A DNA stretch of 64,000 nucleotides, taken from assembly GCF_033568475.1 (NCBI RefSeq), contig NC_133121.1, positions 248,001-312,000 on the forward strand, written 5' to 3'. The notes under the pieces were generated by a model. The model did not search any database and was not told the origin of the DNA. It saw only the letters and a list, made by a program, of their open reading frames with translations. This DNA comes from Henckelia pumila. Taxonomy: Eukaryota; Streptophyta; Magnoliopsida; Lamiales; Gesneriaceae. Positions within the stretch are counted from its first letter, which is position 1, and each line of letters opens with the position of its first letter. The position numbers were made by a program, and so were the translations under genes. Positions 11,601 through 27,080 of the stretch are shown here, piece after piece.

Positions 11601-14600
11601 GGATCTTTGAATATCGTGCAGTCATTGATATGCATTCAGTCGGATCTATTCCTACGGCCCCACTCAATTAACTCGTCTGAGAGCATGTTTCTTCTAAAAC
11701 CCATTTGATGGGATTCGGTCGACTTATGGTTTGAGAAACTCCATTGAAACTCCCTACTTAAAGCTTAGTTTGTGTGCTGATAAGTTCTTTCAACATCGAT
11801 TTTACTTCCAGCAAAGGCTCCAGCTTTTTTTGCATGGGATCCAACTTTTCTTCCAAGGAACTTAGTATATCTTGAGTTCCTCAATAGCCATTATTGTCTT
11901 CTCTATTGCATCGAGTTTTGCTTCATTTCCAGTGCTCGTCATTTTGTTCCCTCCTTTCTTTTATCATGCAGGTGAGGCCAATTGTTACAAACAAAATTTC
12001 CAGACAAGTCAAAACAAGAAGGATTAACAAAAAATAAAACAGAAATAGATTGATCCACTAAGAAAGTGACACGAGTGAAACACTCAGCAAAGCTACATGG
12101 TTGAGCCAGATATATAACCAGATCAAACGGTCAAATCGATGAGCTATATCTTACTCTAGAACCATCTTTTTGATCCTTTAACTGTTCAAGCTTCATAAAA
12201 ATTCATATTACTCTCGTGTCTACAAGTTTTATGGCAAAGCGTTTTGTCAAATAAATTTTTATTACGAGCTTTGAAGCTTATAGCACTTCCAATCTCATAT
12301 CCCATAGGTTCTCGGTTTCTTTTAACGAAGAGAATAATTTGCATTCCAATATCATTAAAGAATAAAGTTCATAGCTGTAGAATTACGACTTACCTGTCTA
12401 AAGCAAGCATAGCTTCAAACGGAGTAATTATAGGAGCAAAGAACTCCTTGCTATCCAATAGAGCTGTCTGTGCGCAAGCCACATTTATAAAAACATCACA
12501 CTGCCAAAGCACATGTTTGAGCATTAGTATTATCATCAGAAAGCTAAAATATTACCAGCTACAAACCCACATCCTAAATAAAGTTTACCTCGGGAAAATT
12601 GGCAAGTTTTGAAGGGTTTGGTCTTCCCATAACAAAAGTATATGGTTTTTTCCCGGCCTTTGTAATCAGTTCTTTGATATGATGAATCATGTGAAGGTAA
12701 CCAACTGCAACAACAATACTAAAAAGCTCTAAAATTCTAGGCTTTAAAATGTAGTAATGAACCATGCACAAAATAAGACATTAGAAGAACACAAACAAAA
12801 AAAGTAATACAACATTCGAGTTAGCATGACATTTTGAAGGTGGCAGTATGATTCAACAGATAACAAGTGGACATCTTTGGACACAGAGGAAGAGGCAGAA
12901 TCTTTATTTCTTATAGGAAATGATATTATATTAGACAGTCAAACATGATAAATCGACAGTCAACGGATTGTAGGTTACTGCCCCAAAAACTTTGTTATCA
13001 AGTTCTTATCAAGGGGTTGTCATTAAAGAATTTTTGCTTTGCACGGCCTTAATTATTTCATTTATAGCATCTTTGCCATATAATAATATAGTAGATAAAT
13101 ATTTTTTTCTAAAAAATTAATAGTGTCCCTTGCTTCAATAAGGTGCTTGTCTTGCCTTATGCCTTAGTGAACCTGTTACAACTATGCCCAGGATTAACGA
13201 CAGAACAAAACGATGGTTTATGAGCAGTGAAGGCCGAACCATGAATAGGAGGGAGACAAGCCCGACGGACCCAGCGTGACTTTCCGGTGGCTCTCTTCAT
13301 GGAAGACATCAGAGAACACGACACGAAGACTGGGTAAGCTTTTTGTTCCCAAAAATCCGACCACTTACTTCATCAAGAGTTATTGAAGCCCGATAAGAAT
13401 TTTAAAATCTGCCTCTTTTCCACAATTACCTTACTACAAGCATTCCTAGTCTAGGCACTTCCATTCGCAAATTTCAAATCAGGTGTTCTAAAAAGTGCGG
13501 ATTAAGCGTGAAGCGTGAGGAAAGAGTCACTTTGTGAAAAAACTGGTCAACCCTTTGGTTCACCATATTAAGTATGTAAAAAGCGAAAAAAAAATTATAT
13601 AAAATTCCAAGTAAATTTTTATTATTATTTTTAATAAATTTAAACTTTTAAACTTTAATAATAAATGTTGAATAATCTATAATTTTTAAACAAAAAAAAA
13701 ACCCTTAAACGCATCAATCCTGAACCCATCCTTTCTTTGCGACTAAGGGACGAAACTTAACCCAACAGTGACCAACAAAAGTTTTACTCCACGCGATTTG
13801 TGGTAAGAATAATAAAAATAAGAATAATAATAAAAACTAAAAATGTTTTTTCACGCTAAATCTCGAGCTCAACCCGCTTAAGTTTGTAAAGCTTGATCAC
13901 GACGCTTCGTGTTTTTAGAATTTTGCCTTAAATCTCCTTGTTGAAGGTCCTACAGGATGCTTTCAATCTCAAATAATTCAGACGTATTATCCTTATAGGA
14001 GTAAGCATCCCGAGTCAAGTCCCAAATATCCTTCGTTGTAGAGTAAAAGAGGAAATTTTCATGTCATGGAGTTAATTAACCATGACATTACCATATTTTT
14101 CTCAGAATTCCAGATTTGGGACATCTGACCAGATTTTTTTTTTGTCTTGTTGATGCGCCGAAGAGGAGTTCATCCTACCCTCAGATAAACAACATAACAG
14201 ATTGCAACCATTGAAGGTAGTTTCGTCCGTTTAATTTGTGGCTCGTAACTAGGATAGAGGTGTTGCCTGCGATGGCTGGTACGACACACACAAGTGGAGA
14301 AATGGCGTCAATGTTTGAAGATTGGGACGGAGACGCCATTCCATATTTGGTCATGGAAAATTATGGTTGTCAAACCATGTAGTTTAAGAGAATTAATAAC
14401 ATGGACAAAATAGTTCTTTGCATTGAATGAATAAAATAAGGAAGATAATCATATGAAAATATATGGAATCCTAACAACATGCTTGGTAAGAGGAAATGAA
14501 GTAGAAATAGAATAAACATTTCCCTAAACCTCTGTTTGATATGTCATGGGGGTGGGAATGGCTCCACCCATTTTGGGTGGATATAGCTATTCCACTTCCA

Positions 14601-14765
14601 CACCTACCATTCTTCTATTTTCACAATTCTTTTTCTATTTATTTTAACCAACCAAAAATTTAGTATATATAATAATAATATTCAAAACCAAAAATTTAGT
14701 ATATAATAATAATCAAAATAATAAATTAAAATTAAAATAAATAAAATAATAATCATAAAAATAAA

Positions 14766-14796
<31 letters not shown>

Positions 14797-15073
14797 ATAT
14801 CGATAATTATTCTCCGTTTTTCGTAATTATCACATGATCATTATATATATATATATATATGATCTTGTTTCTCATAAAAAAAAGATAATAAATTATCATG
14901 ATTATAATAACAATAATAATCATTATCATTCATAATAAAAGATGACGTTAACATAATAATGATGGTAATAAATTTTTAGATATAACAATAAAAATTAAAA
15001 AAATAATAGTTTCATTATCATGCTAATATTATTATTATCATCAATTATAAAAAGTTATAATAATAACAATAAA

Positions 15074-15119
<46 letters not shown>

Positions 15120-18100
15120 GGTAGAACATTAATAATTATTTTTTAACAATAAAAATAAATGATATTGATAAACTTCTTTTTTAAAAACAATTCTTTAGTT
15201 AAGAAGTCATTTGGCTAATTAAATTAGCAAAGTCCCAGCGAACAATATCATTTAAATTCTGATCATAAACTTGCACATGATGCAACTGTACAAGCGAAAT
15301 TAAAGCACGCGTGAACATCTCATAACAAAATAGGGCTTCATTGAGAAATCTTGGGAATTAGACTATCAGGCAGCTTAATATTTCCCTCACGGACAGTGGG
15401 CAGACAGCACACGTAATTATATTAGTTCAAGATGAACCAATCATAAATCAGAACGTCCCTGTAGTATAAGAAAAGATTCTACTCCAAGGCATACCTGCTC
15501 CAAGTGTTCCAACCAGGATTCCGATTATGTTGGCATCCTTTGCTTTCTCAACAAGATAATATCTGCAAAGTTGATTAAAGCGTCAAACATCACAATTTGC
15601 AAATGTGTAAAAAGTTTAGGAATAAATATGAGTACACGTGAAGCAGCTTATGAAAATACCTACGCTTTAGAACTTTTTTCTGCTGAGATAAGTCGGTCAC
15701 CAAGCAAACCTCATTCGCAGCATATCTGACTAAACAAAGCAAGGCATCATCAGAGATATCATTACCTCATGACATATGGAGTGAATAAGTACATATCTCA
15801 GATTATCTAGAACACTAATAGATATCACCACAAAATTGTGTGACAGTTGTGCCTGGCCTATATCAAGGTAGATGTATGGACTGAAGATCACAATCAAATA
15901 GAGAAGAATGAGACAAATCTTCCCAGAATAAGCTGTTGTGACCTGACCCAAAAACCTTGGGATCCATTCCTTCTACAAAATAATCCGGCAACTAGAGAAA
16001 AAACAATAAATTTGAATGGTTTCACTTAATTTTTTGTGAATGTCTTCAGTCAAAATCACACCTCTTAACATTTGGGAAGTGAAACGGACAATAATACAAG
16101 AACAGACAAAAATATAACATGATATTTGACCTGAGCAAACAAGAAAACCAGACTATAATGAGATATCAGTCTGTGCATAAAACAGAGAAAAAAACGTCTA
16201 AAATCTTTGCGGAGCAGTAGATCACGTGATTAAACACCTACGCGTCATTTTTTAAATCGATTCAATATTTCAAATATCAGTATACTTCCATGTATTTTGA
16301 ACCATCTCATAGTGTGAAATTACAAATGATAATGTTCCTCATCCACAGGGTTTACCAGCCTCCAAGAACCTAGCACATACATTTGGCGTTATTTGAACAT
16401 GGGAACCTCATCTTTCAGCAGACTGTGTGATTGGAAAACACTCTGTTATGCTATGACTCGGGTGGATACAATGAAGGGGGGAAGGAGGAAGAGAAAAATG
16501 TTCCCACTGCCATGGAATCTAGACTACAATATAATGAAAAATCTTCACCATCTAATGCCATGTGGTTTTTCAAATTTATTGAAAAAACTTCATCTATCTA
16601 TGAGTTCAGTTGTCATGCTTTGGAATTTTCCCAGAAAATACTAGGCCAGATAAAAAAAATTCAAAATAACGCAGAATTTTCAGTAGATTTATGAATCGGT
16701 GAGAGTTTATAGTCCTGGGCATACTACCAACCATCATTAATTAAGTAAAGTGAGTAAAAGACAATTTCACAATACCTTCTACAAAGAAGTTGGATTAATC
16801 ATTAATCCCAGGGACAACCGTGAACACCATAATTAAAAAGAAAATTCTCAGAAACACGGAATGGAGAAAAAAAATCAGATTCTCAATTTATATTCTTCAG
16901 GCATAGAAATATATAAGGTGGTGTAGACACTGACCTGTTTCACAGCTATTGAATGTAAGTAAGACATTTGCAAATGCTGGATTGTTCAACCCAATCCAGA
17001 AGAGCAAATAATCCTCCATTTTCCGTCCTTCGGGCAATCTCCATCTCAACCCTCCCATTGTATAATCCAGGCCATTTCCTTTAGAAAAGCATTCACCAGC
17101 CACTTGACTATCACTTTGCCTGAGTTGATTACGAGGTCCAGAAGCTTCATATGGGATTATAACCGAACATTTTGCATCAGCAAAAAGGAAATCTCCATTT
17201 AAACTTGATATATAAGGTGTCAATGCTTCTTTAATTTCTGGTATGGCATGCGTGTATTCCAGCCCAAAAAGAACCTGTTCATACAGTAGGTAAGCCACTA
17301 ATAGCTATTAACCGATAAACGCAGATGAGACTGAAAATTCGATTATATTAGCAGCGCCAAAGTTAAACTTTATCTCAGGCCTAACTCAACCAATTTGGTA
17401 AGCAACCTTACTAAAGTGGAAGAATATGGGTATGAACATCTAGTCATCTCTAGATTGAGTATTTTAGAAATGCGAAACTGAAGCATCTTGATCAAATAAA
17501 GTTAACAGTTAATAAAAGTGTTGAAGAGTTAGTATAGGGTTTTTTTTTAATTGTTAGAGACGAGATAAGAGTCTAAATTTTGTTTATATATATAAGAAAT
17601 GAAGAAATATTAATATAGAAAGTTAATAATTACAAAAAGCGGCAAAATCCGCCGCGGACAATAGGGTAAACAGAAGCCCTATCACATAACAAATAAACTT
17701 CCAATCCCTAAAAATATCCGAGCTCAAAAAATTTCTAAACCCTAAGCTCTTCCATATCCAAGTAGTCATTCGAATCTTCATCTTGTTCCAACACTCATCA
17801 ACCGACCTGACTCTTCAATATCTTCGAAGATTTCTCCTATTATGTTACTGTCCATCGAATTCTCCCCCTCTCACAGTCTCACCCAAAAGAGGACCAAGAT
17901 CCGATGCGAGAAGATCTTGATTGTATCTTGGTACTACCCACACCAAACCCATTTCCCCCAAAGCTGTGGCCCACAACGAAGTTGTACAAGGACAAAAGAG
18001 GAGCAGGTGACTCTGAGTTTCCATCTCTTTCCGTCATAGAACACACCAATTCGGGGATAGAGCAAAAGAGGGCCACCTCTTTTGCATCGAATCACAAGTT

Positions 18101-21100
18101 GGTAACTTACCCAAAACCGCAGCCTAGGAGAATACCTTTTTAAATAAGAAACAATATATTATATTGATTACGGGAAAGCTATTCATTACAATAGGTGGAC
18201 AAGTGATCCGCTAACAACAAAAATCTAAGCATGACCCAACTCATATCAACAATAGAAAAAAGCTCAATCTATTAATAAATCTGAGATTGAGACATTCTCA
18301 AACTCTACATGAGACCCAATCCAAGTAGTTATTTGAATTTTGATCTTTTCCCAGAACTTGACAATCGACTATTCGATGTTGTCGAAAATTCTTCTATTTA
18401 TTCTCCAACCGCACGGACCAACATATGCCATGAACCATCTGTTGAAATATTGTCTCACATCGGTAGGATAGAGTTCCTGGGAGCCCTTAATATAGACAAG
18501 GTCAACTCTCACCTCTTGAGCTAGCTTTTAAGGTGACTTAGATCCAAGTCAATTTTTTAACATGGTATCAGAGCTTAGACCCTCCGTGTGTGTTGGACCG
18601 CCCAAAATTGGGCTGCCTATAGTTAGGCCGCCCGTTAATATCTCCACACTCCAGATGATCATTCCTGGGCGTGTGGGGGTGTGTTGAAATATTGTCCCAC
18701 ATCGGTAGGATAGAATTCCTGGGAGCCTTTAATATAGACATGGGCAACACTCACCTCTTGAGCTAGCTTTTGAGGTGAGTGAGGTTCAAGTCAATTTCTT
18801 AACACCACCCCTATCCAAAAAATTCTGCCCTGCTTGCCAAGAAGATGTCCAAGATCCGTAGCGAATAATTCTAGCAATTGGAACCACCCAAACCAACCTC
18901 ATCTCAGCTTTAACTCTAGCCCACAACCCACTAGTAAAAGTACAATGAATCAACATGTGGTCCTGCGTCTCCCTCTATTTCCAACACAACACACACTAAC
19001 TTGGGAACAGATGTGGGCCACCTCTTTTGCATCATCTCCGAAGTCAGAAACTTGCCCAATACCACAGTCCACGGAAATACATGCCCAACACCACAGAATA
19101 CTTGAATCTTCGATGGGTTCGGAACTTTCCAAATAGATTGGAAAAGAGGAAATAAAGAAAACCTACTTATCAAAAAGAATTATCCGTAAAACGATTTAAC
19201 CAAGAAAAGACCAGACACATCCCCACCACACAATCTAATATCATATAAGCGCTCGACTCCAATAAAGAAGAAGATGATGACGAAACAACTGACTGATCAA
19301 AATGAGAAATCGGCATAGTATGAGCAGTTTAGATCTGAAATAAAGAAGGAAAGAGATCCTGAAATGACGAAACCCTCCACCATCCATCCTCCAAAAACCC
19401 AACCCTGGTACCCCCTTAACCATTGTCCACATAGTTGGTGAAAAGCCAGGTGAGTTCTAGATATATTGTGAAGACCCCAACCTTCAACAGCCTTAATGGC
19501 CGAGTTCTAGATATATTGTGAAGACCCCAACCTTCAACAGCCTTAATGGCCGATTAAATCAAAAATCAAATGCATAATTTTGATATGCAAAGGGTCACTT
19601 GTAACAGCAGAATAAAAGGGAATATGGCTCTTAAGAATGGGATAATTGGCCATGAATGTGAGACCTTTCAGCTGTTATTTTTCAGCCTATAAATAGTGGC
19701 CAAAGATGAGTGAAAATCACACCCCAAATCTGCCATTCTCGAGCACATTAGCTACCATTTTCAGCCACCATTTTCGACTAAGCAAAAGGCTGCTGGAATT
19801 GAAAGATTTCAGCAGATCCTTGAAGCAAAATTCTGTCCAGATATCAAAGATACCTATCAGCTTTGTTCCTGCCCATTTCGAAGTCCAGCAGCAGCAGTTT
19901 GAAGCTCTGAATTCTGCTCATTGTCGAGCATCAAGGCTGTCCAGAAAGCTCGAGAACTCGGCATCGTTTTGAAGAAAGTTTCTGTCCATTTTCGAAGCCT
20001 TTGAACAACATTTCGAGAGCAAGATTCAGTCCATTCTTGAAGTCTTTGAATCTGTCCAAGTGTCGAAGAAAGCACCTGCAGCAACCATCGGAGTTTTAGC
20101 AGCAGATCTTAAGCCAAAATTTTGTCCGAAGTCGAGCAAGAAGAAGCCTGGAATTCAACCAAAGAGGCGGCCTTGTTATGCACAAAACCGAGCAGCCTAG
20201 CATCTCCTAAGGTCGATCAAATTCTGGTCGCTCTTGAAAGTCACGCTTCGGTTAGCTTTGAATTAGAGACTCACAGCAAACGGAAGTCTATCTCTGGTAA
20301 GCAACTTGCCAAGAGCACCCAACCACAAACCGAGAATGAGCATCCGAAATACAAGCACGGGAGGGAAGAAAATGGAAAAGGAAGGCCGAGTGGGATCAAA
20401 GAAACTAGCAGACTGATAACTAAAGAAAGAAAAATAGGTGAAAATTCGAAGTCCAATTCAGCGTCACAAACTTTTTTGTTTTCACACCGAAGGGCTCTTA
20501 ACAATATTTTTGTTATAAAAAAGAAACTTTGGAAGTATTGAAGTCTATGAAGTCCTATAAAGCCTCCAATCCCGATGTCTCCATACCTCTTCGTGCTATC
20601 TCAAGTTCGAGGCTTTCCATCAACGTTATTTCTACACGATCTTCTTAAAATCGAATAGAATGTAAGTGGCCTTTTATACCTATATTTCTTGATATAAGTC
20701 TTTACACTTCTATTATTTTTGAGTGAGTTAAGTTTTAAAAAATAAATTACATATGTTTTTAAAAACTCGATCGGCATGATATATATTCTTTTCACTTGGA
20801 ATACTACTTTGAATTTATTTTTGTTCGATATAGGATATAATATTCGAAAGCATGTTAGAATTATTTGAAATGCACTGTTAAAATTCGAGTTAGAAGTGGC
20901 TAAGAAAATTTCCGATGATTTGATTTGATTTGGCCCTGATGCGGTGGTATATAATAAATGTTCCTTTGGCCTCGCCGCTTAGAGGATTAACATACAAGGG
21001 ACTGATTAGTAAACCATGGAAAAACGAGATGATTTTCAATGCTACGTTTGTTTTGTGTTTGTTTTATATTCAACATGCTTATCCTATTTCGAGATTATGG

Positions 21101-21106
21101 TTATGA

Positions 21107-21175
<69 letters not shown>

Positions 21176-24100
21176 CTGTTCCTCGTCATCTAACTCATCT
21201 TCATCCTTATCTAGGGAGGGAGAGTAAGTGGGTGAGCGTTTTGGGAAACACTAAGCAAGTGGGGCTTGTGAGGAAGTATCAGCTCAAGATGAAGCATGTC
21301 TAAATTTCATTACTTAATTTTAGTTTCGCATCCGCAATGTCGCACATGTGTTTTTTTTAAAAAAAAATTATTATTATTTTTTTTTTATCAGAAACACAAA
21401 TATTATTAATAATTAAAAGGTAAAAATACAAAGTGTGGACCAGTGGTCCACTAATCCTCAAAAGAGGTTGAAAGTTAGTCTATCTCAATGCTAAGCTCCA
21501 ATCCCTATACAAATCTGAAATTGCAAAAGGTTGAAATTCTTTTATAATATGTAACCAAGTTGATCCGCTCAAGTTAATCTTGTCCCAACTTTCTTCAATC
21601 GAATTTTCTTCATCTTCAAAGATCCTTCTGTTTTTTTCTAGCCACACCATCCAACAAACGCAATGCACTAGAACACCCCACAAAATTTTCCCCCTTGTTC
21701 CCAGTGACCATCCCAAATCTGCTTCGAGCAGCTCTCTCGTGGTATTAGGTGTCACCCATGACAGACCCAATTCCTGCAGCAGTAGCCACCATAAGGAACT
21801 AGTGTAAGTACAATGGACCAACAAATGATCTTGATTCTCTGCCCCTTTTTTGCACGGTACACACCAATTAGGGCTCGAAGAGCAGTTCGGAAACCTCCTT
21901 TGAATCACATCACAAGTCGGCAATCTTCCCAACGCAGCTGTCTATGCGAATACCTTTACCTTAGAGGGAATCTGAGCCTTCCAGATTGTGTGGAAAAGAT
22001 CGAATTTTGGAAACAAAACATCCGGGAAGAAAGAATCAAAGAAGGATTTAACTGAAAACACTCTTGAATCAACCCACTTCCACCTCCTAACATCCTCCCC
22101 TCCCTCCACTAAGCTAACCCTGCCCAAAACTTCCAACAAACTTGATAACTCACCCAGCTCCTCGTCCCTAAGGTTACAACGGAGATGCAAATCCCAAGAA
22201 AGAGAATTTAACGAAGAGAAGGACTCGCTAGAAAGAAAATGCGAAATGGATTTATTATGAGCTCTTGATAGCTGAAAAAGAGAAGGAAACAGAATCTGAA
22301 ATGAGAATTGCCCTACCCAAATAGACTGATTTTTGGCAAGATTTGTACTACGAGCCTTGTTGTCTCAATATTAAATTGTTAAACGCCGATATCAACTAGG
22401 CCTGGTACAGGGGCGTGACATATATATCTCCAAGGACTTCTATATGTATTATTCCTTGCTACCCCGCATCCCAACCATCACTTGTTACCCATATTTACTC
22501 ACTATTATTTTTTTCCACACCGATTCATCCTCTACAGCAAACATCCACCACCATTTCCCCAAGAGAACCCTTGATATGAGTGTATATAGTTAGGAACCTT
22601 TATCTAGATTATATATGGAAAATTGTATTCATTTCTTTAATGAGAATAAAATCATAAATAACATAGTTTTTCCGCTGCATCTTATCGTCTTTCATTGCCC
22701 AGAGCCTAGGTCGATGATACCCTGGAGATAGAAAATCGATGGTAAAGATGGCATATTCCGGAGTAAGTATGGCACATTCCAGCGACGGTAAGACCTCCAA
22801 TTCTCCAACTAAATCGGACAAGATGCCCGTAGTCGCTGCCACCTTTGAATCCTCCACCCTTCAAATCACAAACCACAAATTAGACAGAAAAATTTTCTCC
22901 AATGGTCATGTTCCATACAAATGATGATTCGTGGAAAAGGGAAGCCTGGATTTCTTGATGGTTCCACCTCCAAACGACGTAATGATGACCAAAACTACCA
23001 AAATTGGAATATTCAAAATTACATGGTCATGGTTTGGCCGATTCACTCCAAGGAAGAAAGTATTGGAGATTCCTGCCTTTTTATTCCACTGCGAAGGAGA
23101 TCTGGGAGGCTAAGATATTCTGATCTTGAGGTTTCCTCTCAAGTGTTTGAACTACGAAACAGAATCAAAGATTCCAAACAAAGGGATACAAGTTTTACAC
23201 AATTTTTTAACACACTCGAGAAACTCTGGTAAGAGTTTGATCTTTTCAAAAAGGTAAAGTAGAAAGACCCGGAAGATGCTGTCCTATATCAGAAGATATG
23301 GCTTGTGAAAGGGTATATGATTTTATGGCCGGTTTAATTTGAGAACTTGATGAAGGGGGAGAATCCTAGGGCTCAAACAGCTGTCATCTATTGACGAAGC
23401 TTTTGCCGAAGTTCGAAGGGAAGAAAGCCGTATGTCATGCTTCCCGAATCCCCTTTCGTCACAGAAAAATTGCCTCTTACAGTCCATGGTCAAGAAGTTG
23501 TTAAGAGAGTCATGCTTCCCGAATCCCCATTTGCCATCTATTAACACATGAACTTTGATGAATGACACCATTATCGATCAAGAAGTTGTTAAGTATAGAG
23601 TCAAAAAATTCAGTTTCATTATCGGTACCCAATTCGCCGGTTTACCATGTATTTTCCAGCAAGTCTAAATAGTATGATACGGTCTCTCACGGCATTCACA
23701 CCAAGGTTTGCCATTTTTCATATGGGAGTCGGAGCGACTCTCTGGAGTGTGTATCACCAGTGCCGTGTTTTTTGTAAAATATAATGTATGAAGCATAACT
23801 CTCTTTCTGATTTCCTCCCTTCGAACCTTCGCAAAAACCTCATCGATTGATGGCAATGTCTTCATCCCTAGAATACGACCATGAACCTCATCCAATGTGC
23901 GATCGAGTCCTGCGAGAAAATCATAAACCCATTACTTAGCCAACATCTTGCGATATAGGGCCCCGTCGTCTGGAATGGATCTTTCCATTTACAAAAAATG
24001 AACAGATCCATTTCATGCCAAAGTTTCTTCAGGGCACTAAAATATTGGGTGACCACTTGTCTCATGTTTCGAATCTGATTTCTTAGTTCAAATACTTGAG

Positions 24101-27033
24101 AGGAGTGATCGAGATCAGAATATGCCAAGGTTACAGCATCCCAAATATCCTTAGCAGACAGATGGAAGAGATAAGTTTCGCCAATGCTTTCTTCCATCGA
24201 ATTTATAAGTCAAGCCATTACCATTAGATTTTGAAAATTTTGATAAGTGGGATCAGTGGCAGAATGCGGCGAAATTGACCCATCAAGTTACTCAAATTTC
24301 CCTTTGCCTCGAAACATTAATTGAACAGAACGAGACCATTGAAGTAAGTTTTTACCGTTGAGTTTGTGATTCGTGATTTGAAGGGATGTGGATTCAAAGT
24401 GATATGAATCTAAAAAGCTATCGAAGATTCATATTGTTCCAAGATTTCTCTCATAATTTGCCATCAAGATTAGAAGGAATTGAGATCAATGACAATCAAG
24501 TTGGGGAGCAAGGGAGCCAAGTTGGAAAGCATGGAGTTCGTGATGGAGTACTGAAATTTTATGAAGCTTCTAGAGATATCCAAATCCAATCTCCACCGTC
24601 CAATATGTATTTTAGGATGTTACGAAGCTACGGTTAAAATTTTGGCTTGATCCGACGGCTAGATTTCGGGATATGAATTTTTGAAGAATAATGCACAATT
24701 CGGACAGCTTCAGAGCCTAGGCTCCAGTTTCAAGCGCCTAGGCGCCAGCACGTGATTTACACACAGTACGGCATGTACTGTGTGTTTTCGGGTTTTTGAT
24801 TATTATTTTATTATTTTGAGTATTTTTTATTATTTTGAGTATTATAAGTCTATTAGGAAACTTTTAGATAATATCTTTTGATATATTTTATATTATTTTG
24901 CGTTATCTTTTATTATTTTGTAGTTGTATTATAAATACAACATATACATTCATTATTGAATACAACAACAATGAAGATTATTGAATATTGATTTTATCAA
25001 TTATAATTCTTTCTAGAATTATGACAAAGCTTTGCTTTGTGTATCCAAAAATCAAACTTATCAAAGTTTTATAAACTTTGTGGCGTTTGTCAATTGATTA
25101 TATTCGTGGATTGTCAGAGACATGTTCCTCTGAAGGTTCCGTTGAGATCGATTGTTTATCTCGTGATTATCTGTTGCTGGTTTCATTGTAAATTAGAGGT
25201 GGATATCCAAAAACTGTGATTATCTGTTGCTAATTTCATTGTAAATTAGAGGTGGATTTTCCAAACTTACTTGTTTCAAAAGATCGGGACAACATTATTG
25301 AGTCTTTTTGTTATTGAACTGAGGGTGCGATTTTAATATAGTCGTGTTTGTTTTTCATGACATCCAAGATTCTTATCACAAAGGTACCAGTGGGAGTAAT
25401 AGTGGGGTTAAGTCCAGAGACGTTGGAGGATTTCTCGGATTCTGTATTATCCAGCGTCCCGGAAAAAACCATTTTGACCATCTGTTACTGTCTTTAATTT
25501 CTCTCTAATACCATAAAGGCTAATAACCACGAAAAAATCGATAAACAAGGGTTTCATTCTGGGAACCAGTGATTTTTAAGATGTCTAAAAGGCTAGCTAG
25601 CTGGAAGAAAGCATTCCTTTCGAGAGGAGGCAGACTCACGCTGATATCGGCAGTAATGAGTGCCCTTCCCTTGTATTATATGTCGCTGTTTAGGATCCCA
25701 CGCGGTGTTGCAGAGGCCATGGAGAAGATTATGAGGAACTTTTTGTGGGATGGACCGGATGGGGAGACTCATTGTCATCTGGTAGGCTGGGACAAAGTAT
25801 GTAGACCAAAGGATAAAGGGGGCTTGGGAATAGGCAATCTCTGCCTTCGGAACAAGGCTTTGCTAGGCAAATGGTGGTGGCGATTTTTGACGAAGGGGGA
25901 CACATTTTGGAAGAGACTTATAACGAGCAAATACGGAGTTCAAGAAAACGGTTGGGATGCGGGGTTGGCTAGACATAGCACTTGCAGAAGTCCGTGGAAA
26001 TTCATATCTAGGACGTACCCGGCTTTCAGTCACTCTGTGAGGGCACTGGTTCAAGGGGAGGATAAATTTAGATTTTGGAAAGATTGATGGGTAGGGGATT
26101 CTAGTTTTAAGGATTTTTTTCCTAACCTTTTTCAGATTTCTAGGGATCATAATAGACAGATTTCTTTTTTCCTTTGTTGAGATTCATATTATTCCTCTAA
26201 TTCCTTATCTTGGAACTTGCATTTTCGGCGCCAATTGAGGGAGGAAGAATTGGGTCAGGTAAGTAAATTGCTGGAAGTTTAGAGGGGGGTAAACTTAGTA
26301 GAGGGCGCGGAGGACGTGAGGAAATGGGTATGGGACAACTCAGGTTTGTCTTTTGTTAAGTCTTTCTTCGGGTCTTTCTTTCCAGAGGATCAATTTCCTA
26401 GTTTTTCTCTTTTCTACCCAATCTGGAAAGCTCCTATTCCGACAAAGGTTCAGGTCTTCTCAACAGCTGTCAAGATTACCCACATGTGACTTGATTCAAA
26501 AGAGGCTCCCGAATATCTCCCTAAGCCCGAACTGGTGTGTGTTATGCAAACGAAGGGGAGAGACCCAGAATCATATGATTGTTCGCTGCACGTTTTCTAG
26601 CTCAATGTGGAACCTAGCTCTCAAGGAATTGGGGATATCCTGGGTGATTCCGAACTCAACAAAAGACTTATATGCTACTGATTTAGGACAGCTTGGAGAG
26701 AGAGGGAGAGTCTTCTGGTTAGTAGTGGTGCACTGCGTATGTTGGTCGTTATGGCTGGAAAGGAACAGAAGAATATTTGAAGGCAGAGAAGAAGAGGTGG
26801 AAGAACTTTGGGACAAGATCAAATTGAGAGTATCCACTTGGGCACACAAGTGTTCAAATTTTCAATCTTTGGCAACACTAGACTTGTATAGAGATTGGAG
26901 ATTGGCTTTGATTTAGATTGATAGCTGACTTTGTTTGCCCTGAACACTAGCATGCTTTTGTGGACCACTGGTCCACTGTTCGTATCCAAAATAAATTCAT
27001 ATTATCAATAAAATTATAGTTTTTTATCCAAAA

Positions 27034-27080
<47 letters not shown>

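Noticed and set aside
16393-16694. Two overlapping plus-strand ORFs in DPH2 intron 4
   Set aside because: No recognisable domain, overlapping frames, no splice or promoter context.
20122-20541. 139-codon plus-strand ORF in the LTR-like block
   Set aside because: Low-complexity Ser/Lys-rich sequence in repeat-derived DNA with no family match I know.
21109-21171. Palindromic structure
   Set aside because: Simple TA microsatellite; self-complementarity is trivial.
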